Assembly (NCBI RefSeq): GCF_036178145.1
Contig: NZ_CP108067.1
Location: 7,827,001 to 7,891,000 of the forward strand
DNA from: Streptomyces sp. NBC_00273
GTDB lineage: Bacteria > Actinomycetota > Actinomycetes > Streptomycetales > Streptomycetaceae
DNA: 64,000 nucleotides
Reading direction: 5' to 3'
Part shown: positions 26,707 to 35,255 of the stretch, piece after piece
Position numbering within the stretch: the stretch's first letter is position 1
Layout of the letters: each line of letters begins with the position of its first letter
The notes under the pieces: model-generated
The model's database searches: none
What the model was told of the DNA's origin: nothing
Seen by the model: the letters and a program-made list of their open reading frames with translations, nothing else
Made by a program: the position numbers and the translations under genes

Positions 26707-28878
26707 GTGGAGCGACAGTCGACCGAGGGCTCGGTGTTCAGACCTGCGACCGCCGGCCTGCTGGACCGAATAGAGCGCCGCATCGCCGATCAGAAGTGCA
26801 CCTTCCTGACGTCCAGCAACTACATGAACGAGGCGAGCACCAAGCTGGCCTACCTCATCGGCTCGTCGCTCACCGCGCGCGGTGGCGCACCCCTCTATCG
26901 AAGCTTCCTCATCAACTCGACGGTCGAGGCGCTCTCCGGCGCGATGAAGCTGGCCCGGCAGACCTCCGTGCGCAACAAGCGGCACGACGGCGGCTGGATC
27001 CTGATGATCGACGCGAAGGGCGTCTTCGCACCCTTCGTCGACCCCACCTCCAAGGGGGTCGAGAGGGCGATGACACCGCACGTCGTGGTGGTGACCAGTG
27101 CCGTGCAGGCGACGGAGGCGCTACCGGAGCACTCCTGGTCGGCTGTCGTGGTCGTACGCGACGGATCGGCCGACACCTCGACGGCCGAACTGGAACCGCT
27201 GCTCAGGACCGTCCGCTCCCAGGGCGGCATGGTGGTGCTCTGCGACAGCGAACTCGAACTCGGTGACGTCAGCCTCTTCACCGGACCGCTGGGCGCCGAC
27301 GTGATCGTCTACGGGGAGAGCCTCGGCGGAAACCAGGTGCCGTTCGGCTGCTTCACCATGACCGAGCAGGCGTACGAGATCTGGAACAACGACGTCGACT
27401 GCTACGCCCAGACCTCCACCTTCGGCGGCAACACCTTCTGCGCCGAGGTCGTGCTGGCGACACTCGACGAGCACGGACTGATCAGCCCCGAACAGCGCAG
27501 GACACTGGCGGAGATCGACGCCGACCGGGACACGATGCGCGCGTACTGGGCGCGGTACGTCAACCCCTCCATGGCCAAGATGGAAATGATCGTCGGCATG
27601 CACCTGGAGGTCGAGCGCGCGAGCGGCGCCCGGCTGCACCTCGACGACGGACGCGAGATCCTGGACTGCTGCGGCGGCTTCGGCAGCAACTTCCGCGGGC
27701 ACAACCCGCCGGACGTCCCCGCCGAGGTGCTGGCGGTCCACGACCCGGAGCACGACTACTACGCGGACCTCGAAGAGTTCCTCACCGGGTTGACCGGTTT
27801 CGACAAGGCCTTCCCCGCGGTCAGCGGGGCGACCGCGGTCGACCAGGCCGCCGCCCTCGCGATGCTGGCCAACCCGACGCGTACCAAGGTGGTCACCTTC
27901 ACCGGCAACTTCGCCGGCAAGTCCTTGTTCGCCATCAACCTGAGCAAAGAGGGCCCGCAGGTCACCGAATCCGACGAGGACGCCTTCCGTCCCTACTACC
28001 ACGACCTGGTCTACATCGACCCGTTCGGTGACGACGCGGTCCACAGGCTGCGGGAGGTGCTCTCCTCCGGAGAGGTCGCGCTGGTGTGGTTCGAGGCCAT
28101 CCGCGGCGGCATGTGCCAGCTCCTGCCGGAGCGCATCCTGCGTACGGTCGAGCAGCTGCGCGGGACGGGCGGCTACCTGATCGGTGTCGACGAGGTGCTG
28201 TCCGGCGGATGGCGCACGGGGAACGACTACCTCGCCCATCAGCAGATGCTGCGCCACGTCGACCTGGTGGCGATCGGCAAGGCCATGACGGACATGCTCT
28301 TCCCGGTCTCGTCGGTGCTGTGCACGCAGGAGGTCTTCGACCGGGCCATGGCGACGGACGCCGGCCAGGTCTCCATGCGCAGCAGGTACTTCCGCAACGG
28401 ATTGGGCGCGCACATCGCGCACCACGCCCTGCGGCACATGAGCGACCCGGCCGCGCGCGAGCGGGCGGTTGCGGCCCAGCGCATCCTCGAGGCCGGGATC
28501 CGGCGCCTCGCCGAGGAATCGCCGCTCTTCGGGAAGGTCGAGGGCCGGGGAGCGATGCTGCGGCTCCGGCTCAACGACACGTACTTCCCCTTCGGCAGGT
28601 CCAAGTTCGGCGTACTGCTCGAAATGGCGGCGGCGCAGCTGGTCTTCGAACGCAGCGGAATCTTCGTGTTCATGCTGCGCTTCCTGCACCGGACCATGAC
28701 GACCGAGGAAGACGCCCGCGAGGTGGTGCGCCGACTGGAAGCGGGCATGCGTGGCGTCCGCGCACGACACCTGTACCGCTTCATGGCGAGCAGGATGCTC
28801 TACGCGATGTCGGCGCGGAAGCTCTCCGGCGTGGTGGCCGGACGGCTCGCCCGGCCCCGCTACGTCACCGGCAAGTGA
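26707..28878 (+). CDS. tandem class III aminotransferase: inactive N-terminal half fused to active-looking C-terminal domain
   Basis: A 723-residue protein, nearly twice the normal size. Residues ~300-720 form a complete class III (fold type I) aminotransferase: 'HLDDGREILDCCGG', 'GNFAGKSLFAINL', 'LIGVDEVLSGGWRTG' and the PLP lysine K525 in 'DLVAIGKAM'. Residues ~20-290 repeat parts of the same fold in weaker form: 'INSTVEALSGAMKLAR', 'QGGMVVLCDSELELG' and 'GADVIVYGESLGG', where the lysine position is E204. The N-terminal part is therefore probably a pseudo-aminotransferase that serves structure, partner binding or substrate gating. The start is GTG after GAGGAG (26696-26701). It sits between the siderophore transporters and a methyltransferase; the substrate is not evident, since a salicyl-thiazoline scaffold needs no transamination. 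Confidence 0.78.
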   Translation: MERQSTEGSVFRPATAGLLDRIERRIADQKCTFLTSSNYMNEASTKLAYLIGSSLTARGGAPLYRSFLINSTVEALSGAMKLARQTSVRNKRHDGGWILMIDAKGVFAPFVDPTSKGVERAMTPHVVVVTSAVQATEALPEHSWSAVVVVRDGSADTSTAELEPLLRTVRSQGGMVVLCDSELELGDVSLFTGPLGADVIVYGESLGGNQVPFGCFTMTEQAYEIWNNDVDCYAQTSTFGGNTFCAEVVLATLDEHGLISPEQRRTLAEIDADRDTMRAYWARYVNPSMAKMEMIVGMHLEVERASGARLHLDDGREILDCCGGFGSNFRGHNPPDVPAEVLAVHDPEHDYYADLEEFLTGLTGFDKAFPAVSGATAVDQAAALAMLANPTRTKVVTFTGNFAGKSLFAINLSKEGPQVTESDEDAFRPYYHDLVYIDPFGDDAVHRLREVLSSGEVALVWFEAIRGGMCQLLPERILRTVEQLRGTGGYLIGVDEVLSGGWRTGNDYLAHQQMLRHVDLVAIGKAMTDMLFPVSSVLCTQEVFDRAMATDAGQVSMRSRYFRNGLGAHIAHHALRHMSDPAARERAVAAQRILEAGIRRLAEESPLFGKVEGRGAMLRLRLNDTYFPFGRSKFGVLLEMAAAQLVFERSGIFVFMLRFLHRTMTTEEDAREVVRRLEAGMRGVRARHLYRFMASRMLYAMSARKLSGVVAGRLARPRYVTGK

Positions 28879-28911
28879 GAACGCAGATACCGAGAGAGGG
28901 CGGAGCCGATT

Positions 28912-29523
28912 GTGAGCAAGCAGGAGAAGTGGCGTGCGTACTGGGACAAGATGGCGGCCGGCTATGACAAGGACATGAAGTTCTGGGACCGGCTGCTCTA
29001 CGAGGGCCAGCGGGAATGGGTGTGCAGCCGGGCGGACGGAGAGGTCCTGGAGGTCGCGATCGGGACCGGTCTCAACCTGCCCTTCTACCCGTCCGGCATC
29101 AGGCTGACCGGCATCGACATCAGCGACAGGATGCTGGAAGCCGCGCGAGCGCGCGCCGACGAATTGGGGCGCGAGGTCGAGCTGCGCAAGGGTGACGCGC
29201 ATCAACTCCCCTTCGGGGAAGCTACGTTCGACACGGTCGTCTGCACGCTGAGCATGTGCGCCATTCCCGACGTGGACCGGGCGATGCGGGAGATCCACCG
29301 GGTGTTGCGCCCCGGCGGCCGTTTCGTCTGCATCGACCACGTGGTGAGTCCCAACTGGCTGCTCCGAGGCATCCAGGGGGTCATCGAACGGTTCAGCGTG
29401 CCGTCGGCGGGTGAGCATCTGCGCCGCCGTCCGATCGAGAACGTCCGCTCGACGGGCTTCGACATCAAGGAGACGGACCGTCTCAAGGGCGGGCACGTGG
29501 AGCGTCTGGTCGCCGTCAAGTAG
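28912..29523 (+). CDS. class I SAM-dependent methyltransferase (UbiE/type 11-like)
   Basis: A 203-residue methyltransferase. The opening 'YWDKMAAGYDKDMKFWDRLL' is typical of UbiE-like enzymes, motif I is 'VLEVAIGTGLNLPFY', the acidic residue ending strand 2 is in 'LTGIDISDRML', and later motifs are 'GDAHQLPF' and 'IHRVLRPGGRFVCIDH'. It may methylate a hydroxyl, amine or thiazoline carbon of the cluster product, or be a general stress enzyme; the sequence does not decide. It starts GTG 34 bases after the aminotransferase with GAGGGCGGA as ribosome binding site and is probably co-transcribed with it. Confidence 0.75.
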   Translation: MSKQEKWRAYWDKMAAGYDKDMKFWDRLLYEGQREWVCSRADGEVLEVAIGTGLNLPFYPSGIRLTGIDISDRMLEAARARADELGREVELRKGDAHQLPFGEATFDTVVCTLSMCAIPDVDRAMREIHRVLRPGGRFVCIDHVVSPNWLLRGIQGVIERFSVPSAGEHLRRRPIENVRSTGFDIKETDRLKGGHVERLVAVK

Positions 29524-29722
29524 CCGTGCCCGGCGCATGGCGCGGCCGGCGGGCGGCGGCCGCGGAAGGCATGCGAACGGGGCGAGGTACGGTTCGGGCA
29601 CGCGTGCCCGTCGGCACGGGCCGGCAGTACGTGTGACGTACCCATGTCGTGGGCCGATGACAGCGGTCCGGATAGGTTTGAGCGATGTCAACAGCATTTG
29701 CCCCGTTGGGAGGGTCCAACGG

Positions 29723-30367
29723 ATGAGAGAAGTTCAGCAGGAACGGGCGTTCGCGACCCGGCAGCACATCATCGAGAGCGCCGCGGCCGTGTTCGACACG
29801 GCGGGGTTCGCCGGCGCGAGCCTCGGTCGGATCATCGAGCGGGCCGGGACGACCAGAGGTGCGCTGCACTTCCACTTCCCGGCCAAGGAAGCTCTCGCCA
29901 GAGCGGTCCTCAACGAGCACAACAGCCGGATGAGCGCCGTCGTGGAGGAGATCACCCGAAGCGACGGGTGCGCGCTGGAACAGATCGTGGCGATCTCCAA
30001 GACGACCGCGCGGATGATCGACAAGGACGTCATCGTCCGGGCCGGGACCCGGCTGCTGATGGAGCTCACCTACACCGGCGAACTGCCCGTCGCGTACCGG
30101 ATGTGGATCGACGCGTGCGAGAACATGGTCCGCAAGGCCATCGAGGACGGTGACATCGTGCCGACGATCTCACCGGACGCCGTGGCATATCTCGTGATCT
30201 CCGGGCTGGCCGGGATCCAGATGGTCTCCTCGGTGCTCACCGGCCGCAGCGACCTGGACCAGCGCGTCGACGAGATGTGGGAGGTCCTGCTCCTCGGCCT
30301 CGTTCCGGCCGACCGTCGCTGGAAGGTGGCCGACCTGATGAACTCCGCTGCCGGCGAGCGGTCTTGA
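29723..30367 (+). CDS. TetR-family regulator resembling gamma-butyrolactone receptors
   Basis: A 214-residue DNA-binding repressor. The N-terminal helix-turn-helix 'ERAFATRQHIIESAAAVFDTAGFAGASLGRIIERAGTTRGALHFHFPAKEALARAVL' (given in pieces: 'TRQHIIESAAAVFD', 'IIERAGTTRGALHFHF') is the pattern of ArpA/ScbR-type receptors and pseudo-receptors. The ATG at 29723 follows GGGAGG (29708-29713); a longer frame upstream is not supported. Position at the edge of the cluster suggests that it controls it, perhaps through the AAAC/GTTT repeats at 651 and 22895. The ligand could be a butyrolactone-type hormone, an antibiotic, or the pathway product. Confidence 0.78.
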   Translation: MREVQQERAFATRQHIIESAAAVFDTAGFAGASLGRIIERAGTTRGALHFHFPAKEALARAVLNEHNSRMSAVVEEITRSDGCALEQIVAISKTTARMIDKDVIVRAGTRLLMELTYTGELPVAYRMWIDACENMVRKAIEDGDIVPTISPDAVAYLVISGLAGIQMVSSVLTGRSDLDQRVDEMWEVLLLGLVPADRRWKVADLMNSAAGERS

Positions 30368-30744
30368 CGCCGTCTTCTGCTTCCCGCTCGCCAACTTGTT
30401 GTCCTGCAAGTCAATTTGACCCTACGAGAGATTGCCGGCGCTCAATGAGCCGATTCGCGCGGTGAACTGAGCTGGAGAACGGTGTGGTGATTCCATGGAG
30501 TTATGTCAGTCGGAGCGCCTCGCGGCCGAGGTCGAGGAGGCGGGCTCCCCCCAATCCGTCGCACGAATACGGGTCACCCGGCCCTGGGTGAACTTACGGA
30601 CCAGGCGACTCGAACGGGGAGCGGGGCGGGAGCCGCTCAGCCGGTCGGACGCCCGCACGACGCTCGCCGAGCGCCCCCTCCCGACCGGCGCGGGGTCCGC
30701 CCCGACCGTCCGGCAGGCCGTCCACCTGAGCGAGGGACGCTGCC
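30368..30744. other. intergenic region upstream of cydA
   Basis: About 380 bases without a supported gene. The segment 30391-30440 is AT-richer (CAACTTGTTGTCC, CAATTTGACCC) and likely contains a promoter. I see no clean Rex operator (TGTGAA-N6-TTCACA). Small Arg-rich frames at about 30495-30758 look non-coding. Confidence 0.4.
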
Positions 30745-32088
30745 GTGAACACAGCTGAACTCGCGCGCCTTCAGTTCGCCGTCACGGCCGGGCTGCACTT
30801 CCTCTTCGTCGCCCTGACCCTGGGCCTCGTCACCGTAGTGGCCGTGACGCAGACCCGCGCCACCCGGGCCCGCGACCGCCAGGCGCGAGCCACGGGCATG
30901 CGGCGGGTGCGCTTCTGGGGCGGCCTGTACGTCATCAACTATGCGCTGGGCATCATCAGCGGCATCGTGCAGGAGTTCCAGTTCGGGCTGAACTGGTCCG
31001 GCCTCTCCGACGCGATGGGCAACGTCATCGGTACCCCGGTGGCCATCGAGACCATCGCCGCGTTCTTCCTGGAGTCCACCTTCCTCGGCATGTGGGCCTT
31101 CGGCTTCGGGCGCCTGCCCGCACGCGCCCACCTGGTGCTGATCTGGCTGGTCGCGCTCACCGCGTACGCCTCCACGTTCTGGATCATGGTGGTCAACGGC
31201 TTCATGCAGAAGCCCGTCGGCCACGAGACGAGCGGCGGCGTCACCCGCGTCACGGACTGGGGCGCGATCCTCACCAACGAGGCGACCTGGTACGCGCTGG
31301 CGCACATCGCAGGCGCCGTGGCGCTGCTCGCCGGGCTGTTCATCGCCGCTGTCAGCGCCTCCCACCTGCGCCGTGATCACGAGGTCGACTTCTTCCGGCC
31401 CACACTGGCGCAGGGCGGCCTCCTCGCGGGTGCCGGCGCGCTCGTCACCGTCGTGGCGGGCCTCGTCCACCTGGAGGCGCTGGCGGGCTACCAGCCCGCC
31501 AAGTACGCCGTGGTGACCGGCGAGGGCCCCTCGCCGGAAGAGGTGAACGCCGCCGAGGTGGCACGGCACGGGCCAGGCGACTGGCTGCCACCGGACTGGG
31601 TGGGCATCCCCACCCTGCTCATGATCGTCATCGGGGTGATCCTGGTGCTCGTCGCGTGGATTCCGGCGACCGCCGCCCGCCGGACGGACGTGCCGCCGTC
31701 CCGGAGGCGTTTCCGGATGCGGTTCGCCGTGATGTTGCTGCCCTTCGGATTCATCGCCCTGATCTGCGGATGGCTCACCCGCGAGGTGGGCCGCCAGCCG
31801 TGGGCGGTGACCGGCGAGCTCACCGTGGAGGAGGCCGTCTCGGACGTCTCCTTCGGTGCCATGCTGACCACGGTCCTCGTCCTGACGACCGTGCTCGCGC
31901 TCCTCGCCGTCGTCGACTGGGCACTGCTCACCCACTACGCGCGGCTGGGCCCCGACGGGGCGTTCATCGGCGGGGCCGACCTGATGCCCGAGCCGGATGA
32001 CCCGACGGCCCCCGCCGACCCCGCTGGGCGAAACGGTGCAGCGGCCGGCCGTGACCCCGGCAGCGCCGATGCCCACTTCTCCTACTGA
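30745..32088 (+). CDS. cydA: cytochrome bd ubiquinol oxidase subunit I
   Basis: A 447-residue multi-span membrane protein forming the haem-bearing subunit of cytochrome bd, which oxidises quinol and reduces oxygen to water without proton pumping. Visible features are the N-terminal 'RLQFAVTAGLHFLF' with the haem b595 ligand His, 'AIETIAAFFLESTF' with the paired Glu, 'LAHIAGAVALLAGLF' with the b558 His, the Q-loop start 'GYQPAKYAVVTGE', and 'GWLTREVGRQPWAV'. It starts GTG after GAGGGA. cydB follows 30 bases later. In most Streptomyces a cydCD gene adjoins cydAB; here it is missing. Confidence 0.92.
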   Translation: MNTAELARLQFAVTAGLHFLFVALTLGLVTVVAVTQTRATRARDRQARATGMRRVRFWGGLYVINYALGIISGIVQEFQFGLNWSGLSDAMGNVIGTPVAIETIAAFFLESTFLGMWAFGFGRLPARAHLVLIWLVALTAYASTFWIMVVNGFMQKPVGHETSGGVTRVTDWGAILTNEATWYALAHIAGAVALLAGLFIAAVSASHLRRDHEVDFFRPTLAQGGLLAGAGALVTVVAGLVHLEALAGYQPAKYAVVTGEGPSPEEVNAAEVARHGPGDWLPPDWVGIPTLLMIVIGVILVLVAWIPATAARRTDVPPSRRRFRMRFAVMLLPFGFIALICGWLTREVGRQPWAVTGELTVEEAVSDVSFGAMLTTVLVLTTVLALLAVVDWALLTHYARLGPDGAFIGGADLMPEPDDPTAPADPAGRNGAAAGRDPGSADAHFSY

Positions 32089-32117
32089 CCGACCTACACA
32101 TGTGACGGGACGCCGCT

Positions 32118-33101
32118 GTGGATGTCTTCTGGTACGCCCTGACGGGCCTGCTCCTCGCCGGATACCTGGCTCTGGAGAGCGTCGACTTTGGCATGGGCAT
32201 GCTGTTCTGGTTCGCGCGGACGGAGCGGGACCGCGAGCGGGCCCGCCGTGCCGTCGTCCCCCTGTTCCTCGCCAACGAGGTGTGGCTGGTCGCCTTCGTC
32301 GGCCTGCTGCTCGGCGCGCTGCCGCTGCTGGAGGGTGAGTTGCTGACCGCCCTGCGGGTCCCCGTGGTGATGGTGCTGGGTGCCTGGGTACTGCGCGACG
32401 CCGCACTGTGGTTCCGCACGGCGCTCCCGTCCGGCGGCTGGCGGCGCCTCTGGGACGTCGTCCTGCCCGTTGCGAGCCTGGTGCTGGCCCTCGTATGGGG
32501 GACGCTGCTGGCGGCCCTGATCCGGGGGCTGTCGACGGACGGCAACGGGCGTGCTGTGGCCGTGCTTTCCGATCTGGTGGACCCCTTCTCACTCGCCTGC
32601 GCGGCCGTGGTCGTCGTCGGCAGCCTCCGCCAGGGAGTGCTCTTCGCCGCTCGTCGGCTGCCCGAGGCCGATCCCGACCAGATACGGCTGGCGGGGCTCG
32701 CCGGCCGGCTCCACTGGCCCCTGGTGGGACTCGCCCTCCTTGCCGCGGTGGCCGCGGCCGGAGTGACCGGCGCCCCGGTGGCGGTGATCCTGGTCGGCGT
32801 GGCCGCCGCGGTCGGCACGTACGCATCGGAACGGCTCCGTACGGCGGGCCGCCCCGGTGCGGCGCTGCTGCTGGGCACCGCCCCGCTGGTTGCCCTGCCC
32901 GCCGCGATCGGCGTGGTCAACGGTACGACGGTGCTGGCCACCCGCTCCGGGGAGGGCGCGCTCACCCTGTCCGAGGCGATCGCGGACTCCGCCTCCCTCG
33001 GGCTACTGGCAGTGGGGGTCCTGCCGGTGCTGGCCGCCGTCGCGTTCGGCCAGGTGTGGATGTGGCGCGTGTTCGCCCCCCGGGGCGCCCGCGCCCGCTG
33101 A
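32118..33101 (+). CDS. cydB: cytochrome bd ubiquinol oxidase subunit II
   Basis: A 327-residue membrane protein with about eight or nine hydrophobic segments. The opening 'WYALTGLLLAGYLALESVDFGMGML' is diagnostic of CydB, the structural partner of CydA. It starts GTG 30 bases after cydA, with GACGGGA as a weak ribosome binding site, so the two form one operon. The next 30 bases hold a terminator. No CydX-like small protein is obvious. Confidence 0.9.
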   Translation: MDVFWYALTGLLLAGYLALESVDFGMGMLFWFARTERDRERARRAVVPLFLANEVWLVAFVGLLLGALPLLEGELLTALRVPVVMVLGAWVLRDAALWFRTALPSGGWRRLWDVVLPVASLVLALVWGTLLAALIRGLSTDGNGRAVAVLSDLVDPFSLACAAVVVVGSLRQGVLFAARRLPEADPDQIRLAGLAGRLHWPLVGLALLAAVAAAGVTGAPVAVILVGVAAAVGTYASERLRTAGRPGAALLLGTAPLVALPAAIGVVNGTTVLATRSGEGALTLSEAIADSASLGLLAVGVLPVLAAVAFGQVWMWRVFAPRGARAR

Positions 33102-33633
33102 CGGCCGTACGGGTTCGTGCCGTACGGGCCGGAGGGCGGACCCGCGCGAAGGCGGGCCCGCCCTCAGCCACGCCCCGTGTGCGCCGGACAACTCACAAGC
33201 AGTTGGCCCCGAATCGACGTTCGACCAAGGATTCGGCGTGAGGTGCGGAATCCGACCCCTCGCCACGGCGCTTCTTGGACGTCGGCGAATTCGCTCCTAC
33301 AGTTTGGGAACCCTCCTCGCCCTTCCCGATCGGCGGCCCCTGGCTTCTGCGTGCCCAATTCCGGCCCGCGGGGATTGATGCGCGATACGGGTACGGTCTG
33401 ACCACGAAGGAACGCACCGACCGCTCGGCGAAGCGGAAGGACACCTCCACCGCCAAGAACACCCTCGCTGACCTCACGGGCGACAACGTGGACCGGCGGT
33501 CGTACGGCTCCTGGCTGACGCAGATCACGACCGGAGCCCACCGGTTGAGGAAGACCGGCGGGACCGCACTGCTGTTCACCGACGGGCGCCAGCTCCCCGT
33601 CCCGACGGAGGCGGTCCGAGCGGCCGGCTGACC
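33102..33633. other. intergenic region after cydB, no supported gene
   Basis: Holds the terminator at 33132-33165 and, beyond it, DNA with lower coding quality. An open frame ending at 33631 has a lysine-rich stretch ('TTKERTDRSAKRKDT') and 'HRLRKTGGTALLF'; it could be a further piece of the decayed recombinase that follows, but I cannot support it as a gene. Confidence 0.4.
33132..33165 (+). terminator. hairpin terminator after cydB
   Basis: A 14-bp stem with one mismatch (GAGGGCGGACCCGC at 33132-33145 pairing with 33152-33165) and a 6-base loop, 30 bases after the cydB stop. Confidence 0.65.
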
Positions 33634-33867
33634 GTGGCGCGGCGTGCTGGGGAGTCCGTTGCGACGGTCGAGCAGTGGCTCGGGCACTCCTTTCCAGCCG
33701 TCACCCTCGGTTACTCCGGTCGCAGGGAAACCAGCAGGCCAGCCGAAATTCCCCGGATTCCCGCCGGGGCTGATCGGGCGCGATTCCGCAGGCTCTTCGG
33801 CGCCCCCCGGTCCGTGGATTTCCAGCGGGTCGGGCCGTATAGCCTGGCGAAATGCTTACAGAAGTGA
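33634..33867 (+). pseudogene. C-terminal scrap of a tyrosine recombinase/integrase
   Basis: The first ~30 codons read 'ARRAGESVATVEQWLGHSF' followed by 'PAVTLGYSGR', matching the last catalytic box of phage-type integrases: L-G-H, then the nucleophile Tyr nine residues after the His. The R-x-x-R core and the rest of the catalytic domain are absent, so this is a remnant. It lies between the cyd operon and the conserved HipA gene, a plausible scar of a past integration at the edge of the accessory block. No attachment site or tRNA is visible. Confidence 0.5.
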
Positions 33868-34700
33868 CAGCGACCCGCTACGTCACCCCCTTGCGTGAAG
33901 GCGGCTCGCTCCCGGGGATCGTCGAGGCCGATGATCTCGGGACCTACGTCATGAAGTTCACCGGAGCCGGTCAGGGTCGCAAGACCCTGGTCGCCGAGGT
34001 CATCTGCGGGCGCCTGGCCCAGCGGCTGGGGCTGAGGGTCCCGCTGCTGGTGCAGATGCAGCTCGACCCCGTGATCGGGCTCGGCGAGCCCGACCAGGAG
34101 GTCCAGGAGCTGCTCAAGGCCAGCGGCGGCCTCAACCTCGGCATGGACTACCTGCCCGGGTCGATCGGCTTCGACCCGCTCGCGTACCGGGTCGACCCGG
34201 TCGAGGCGGGGCGCGTGGTCTGGTTCGACGCCCTCATCAACAACGTCGACCGCTCCTGGCGCAACCCGAACATGCTGGTCTGGCACGGGGACCTCTGGCT
34301 CATCGACCACGGCGCCACCATGATCTGGCACCACAACTGGCCCACCGCCGAGGCCGCGGCCGCCAAGCCCTACGACGCCTCCGACCACGTACTGGCCCCC
34401 GTGGGCCCGGACATCGCCGCCGCGGCCGCCGCGCTCGCGCCGCTGGTGACCGAGGAACTGCTCACGGAGGTCGCGGCCGACGTCCCCGACGAGTGGCTGG
34501 TCGACGAGCCGGGCTTCGACTCCACCGACGCGCTGCGCCGCGCCTATGTGGAGGCGTTGCTGCCGCGCGCGGCCACGATCCACGAGAGGATCTCGCTGGA
34601 GGCCGAGGTGAAGACGCCTGCCGGGCCTCCCGGCTGGCTCACCGACCACCTGCCGGAATGGCCCCACAAGACCCACAAGAAGAAGAGCGACAGCGAGTGA
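33852..34700 (+). CDS. HipA-like kinase-fold protein
   Basis: A 282-residue protein of the HipA-like family ('YVMKFTGAGQGRKTLVAEVICGRLAQRLGL', given here in parts: 'YVMKFTGAGQGRK'). It has 'VVWFDALINNVDRSWRNPN' as catalytic loop with an N-x-D-R pattern and 'LWLIDHGATMIWH' with the metal-binding Asp. It lacks the N-terminal HipA extension of toxin HipA, so it is the short actinobacterial type. Its stop overlaps the start of the DUF3037 gene (GTGA), a conserved pairing. Kinase activity and substrate are unknown. Confidence 0.78.
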   Translation: MLTEVTATRYVTPLREGGSLPGIVEADDLGTYVMKFTGAGQGRKTLVAEVICGRLAQRLGLRVPLLVQMQLDPVIGLGEPDQEVQELLKASGGLNLGMDYLPGSIGFDPLAYRVDPVEAGRVVWFDALINNVDRSWRNPNMLVWHGDLWLIDHGATMIWHHNWPTAEAAAAKPYDASDHVLAPVGPDIAAAAAALAPLVTEELLTEVAADVPDEWLVDEPGFDSTDALRRAYVEALLPRAATIHERISLEAEVKTPAGPPGWLTDHLPEWPHKTHKKKSDSE

Positions 34701-35080
34701 CCAAGCGGGACGTGTTCGAGTACGCGCTGGTGCGCGTGGTGCCCCGGATGGAACGGGGCGAGTGCTTCAACGCCGGCGTGATCGTCTACTGCCGGGCGCA
34801 CACGTACGTCGCCGCGCGCACCCACCTCGACGAGGCGAAGCTCCTCGCGCTGGACCCCGGGGCCGATGTGGCCGGGGTACGGGCGGCCCTGCGCGGGGTC
34901 GAGGGCGTGTGCGGCGGCGGGGCCGAGGCGGGGCAGGCGGCGGGCGACGACGCCGGGCGGCGGTTCCGCTGGCTCATCGCCCCGCGCAGCACCGTGGTGC
35001 AGCCGGGGCCGGTGCACACCGGCCTGACGGCCGATCCGGCGGCGGAGGTGGAGCGGCTGCTGGACCTGCTGGTCCGCTGA
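34697..35080 (+). CDS. DUF3037 family protein
   Basis: A 127-residue protein with the family pattern 'FEYALVRVVPRMERGECFNAGVIVYC' (family signature within 'RGECFNAGVIVYC') and 'FRWLIAPRSTVVQPGPVH'. It is translationally coupled to the HipA-like gene through a GTGA overlap. Biochemical role is unknown; the pair is widely found together in actinomycetes. Confidence 0.75.
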   Translation: MTKRDVFEYALVRVVPRMERGECFNAGVIVYCRAHTYVAARTHLDEAKLLALDPGADVAGVRAALRGVEGVCGGGAEAGQAAGDDAGRRFRWLIAPRSTVVQPGPVHTGLTADPAAEVERLLDLLVR

Positions 35081-35255
35081 CGGTCGGGGCGGCGCTCCGG
35101 GGCCCTGCCCCGAAGCGCCGGGCCCCGACCGCCGACGGGGCCGGGCCGGGTGGCGTTGACACCGGGTGCCAGGGCTCCTAGCGTCTCCTCAGCTGAAGCT
35201 ACTAAGCGGTTGCTCACCTCTGGGCGACCGTCTCTCAAGGGCGAGGAGATCCAGC

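Noticed and set aside
30495..30758. 87-codon frame before cydA
   Set aside because: Arg-rich, overlaps the cydA start and its ribosome binding site, and has no family features.
33275..33631. 118-codon frame upstream of the integrase scrap
   Set aside because: The start region overlaps non-coding leader-like DNA and only a few residues hint at a recombinase; not enough to call a gene.
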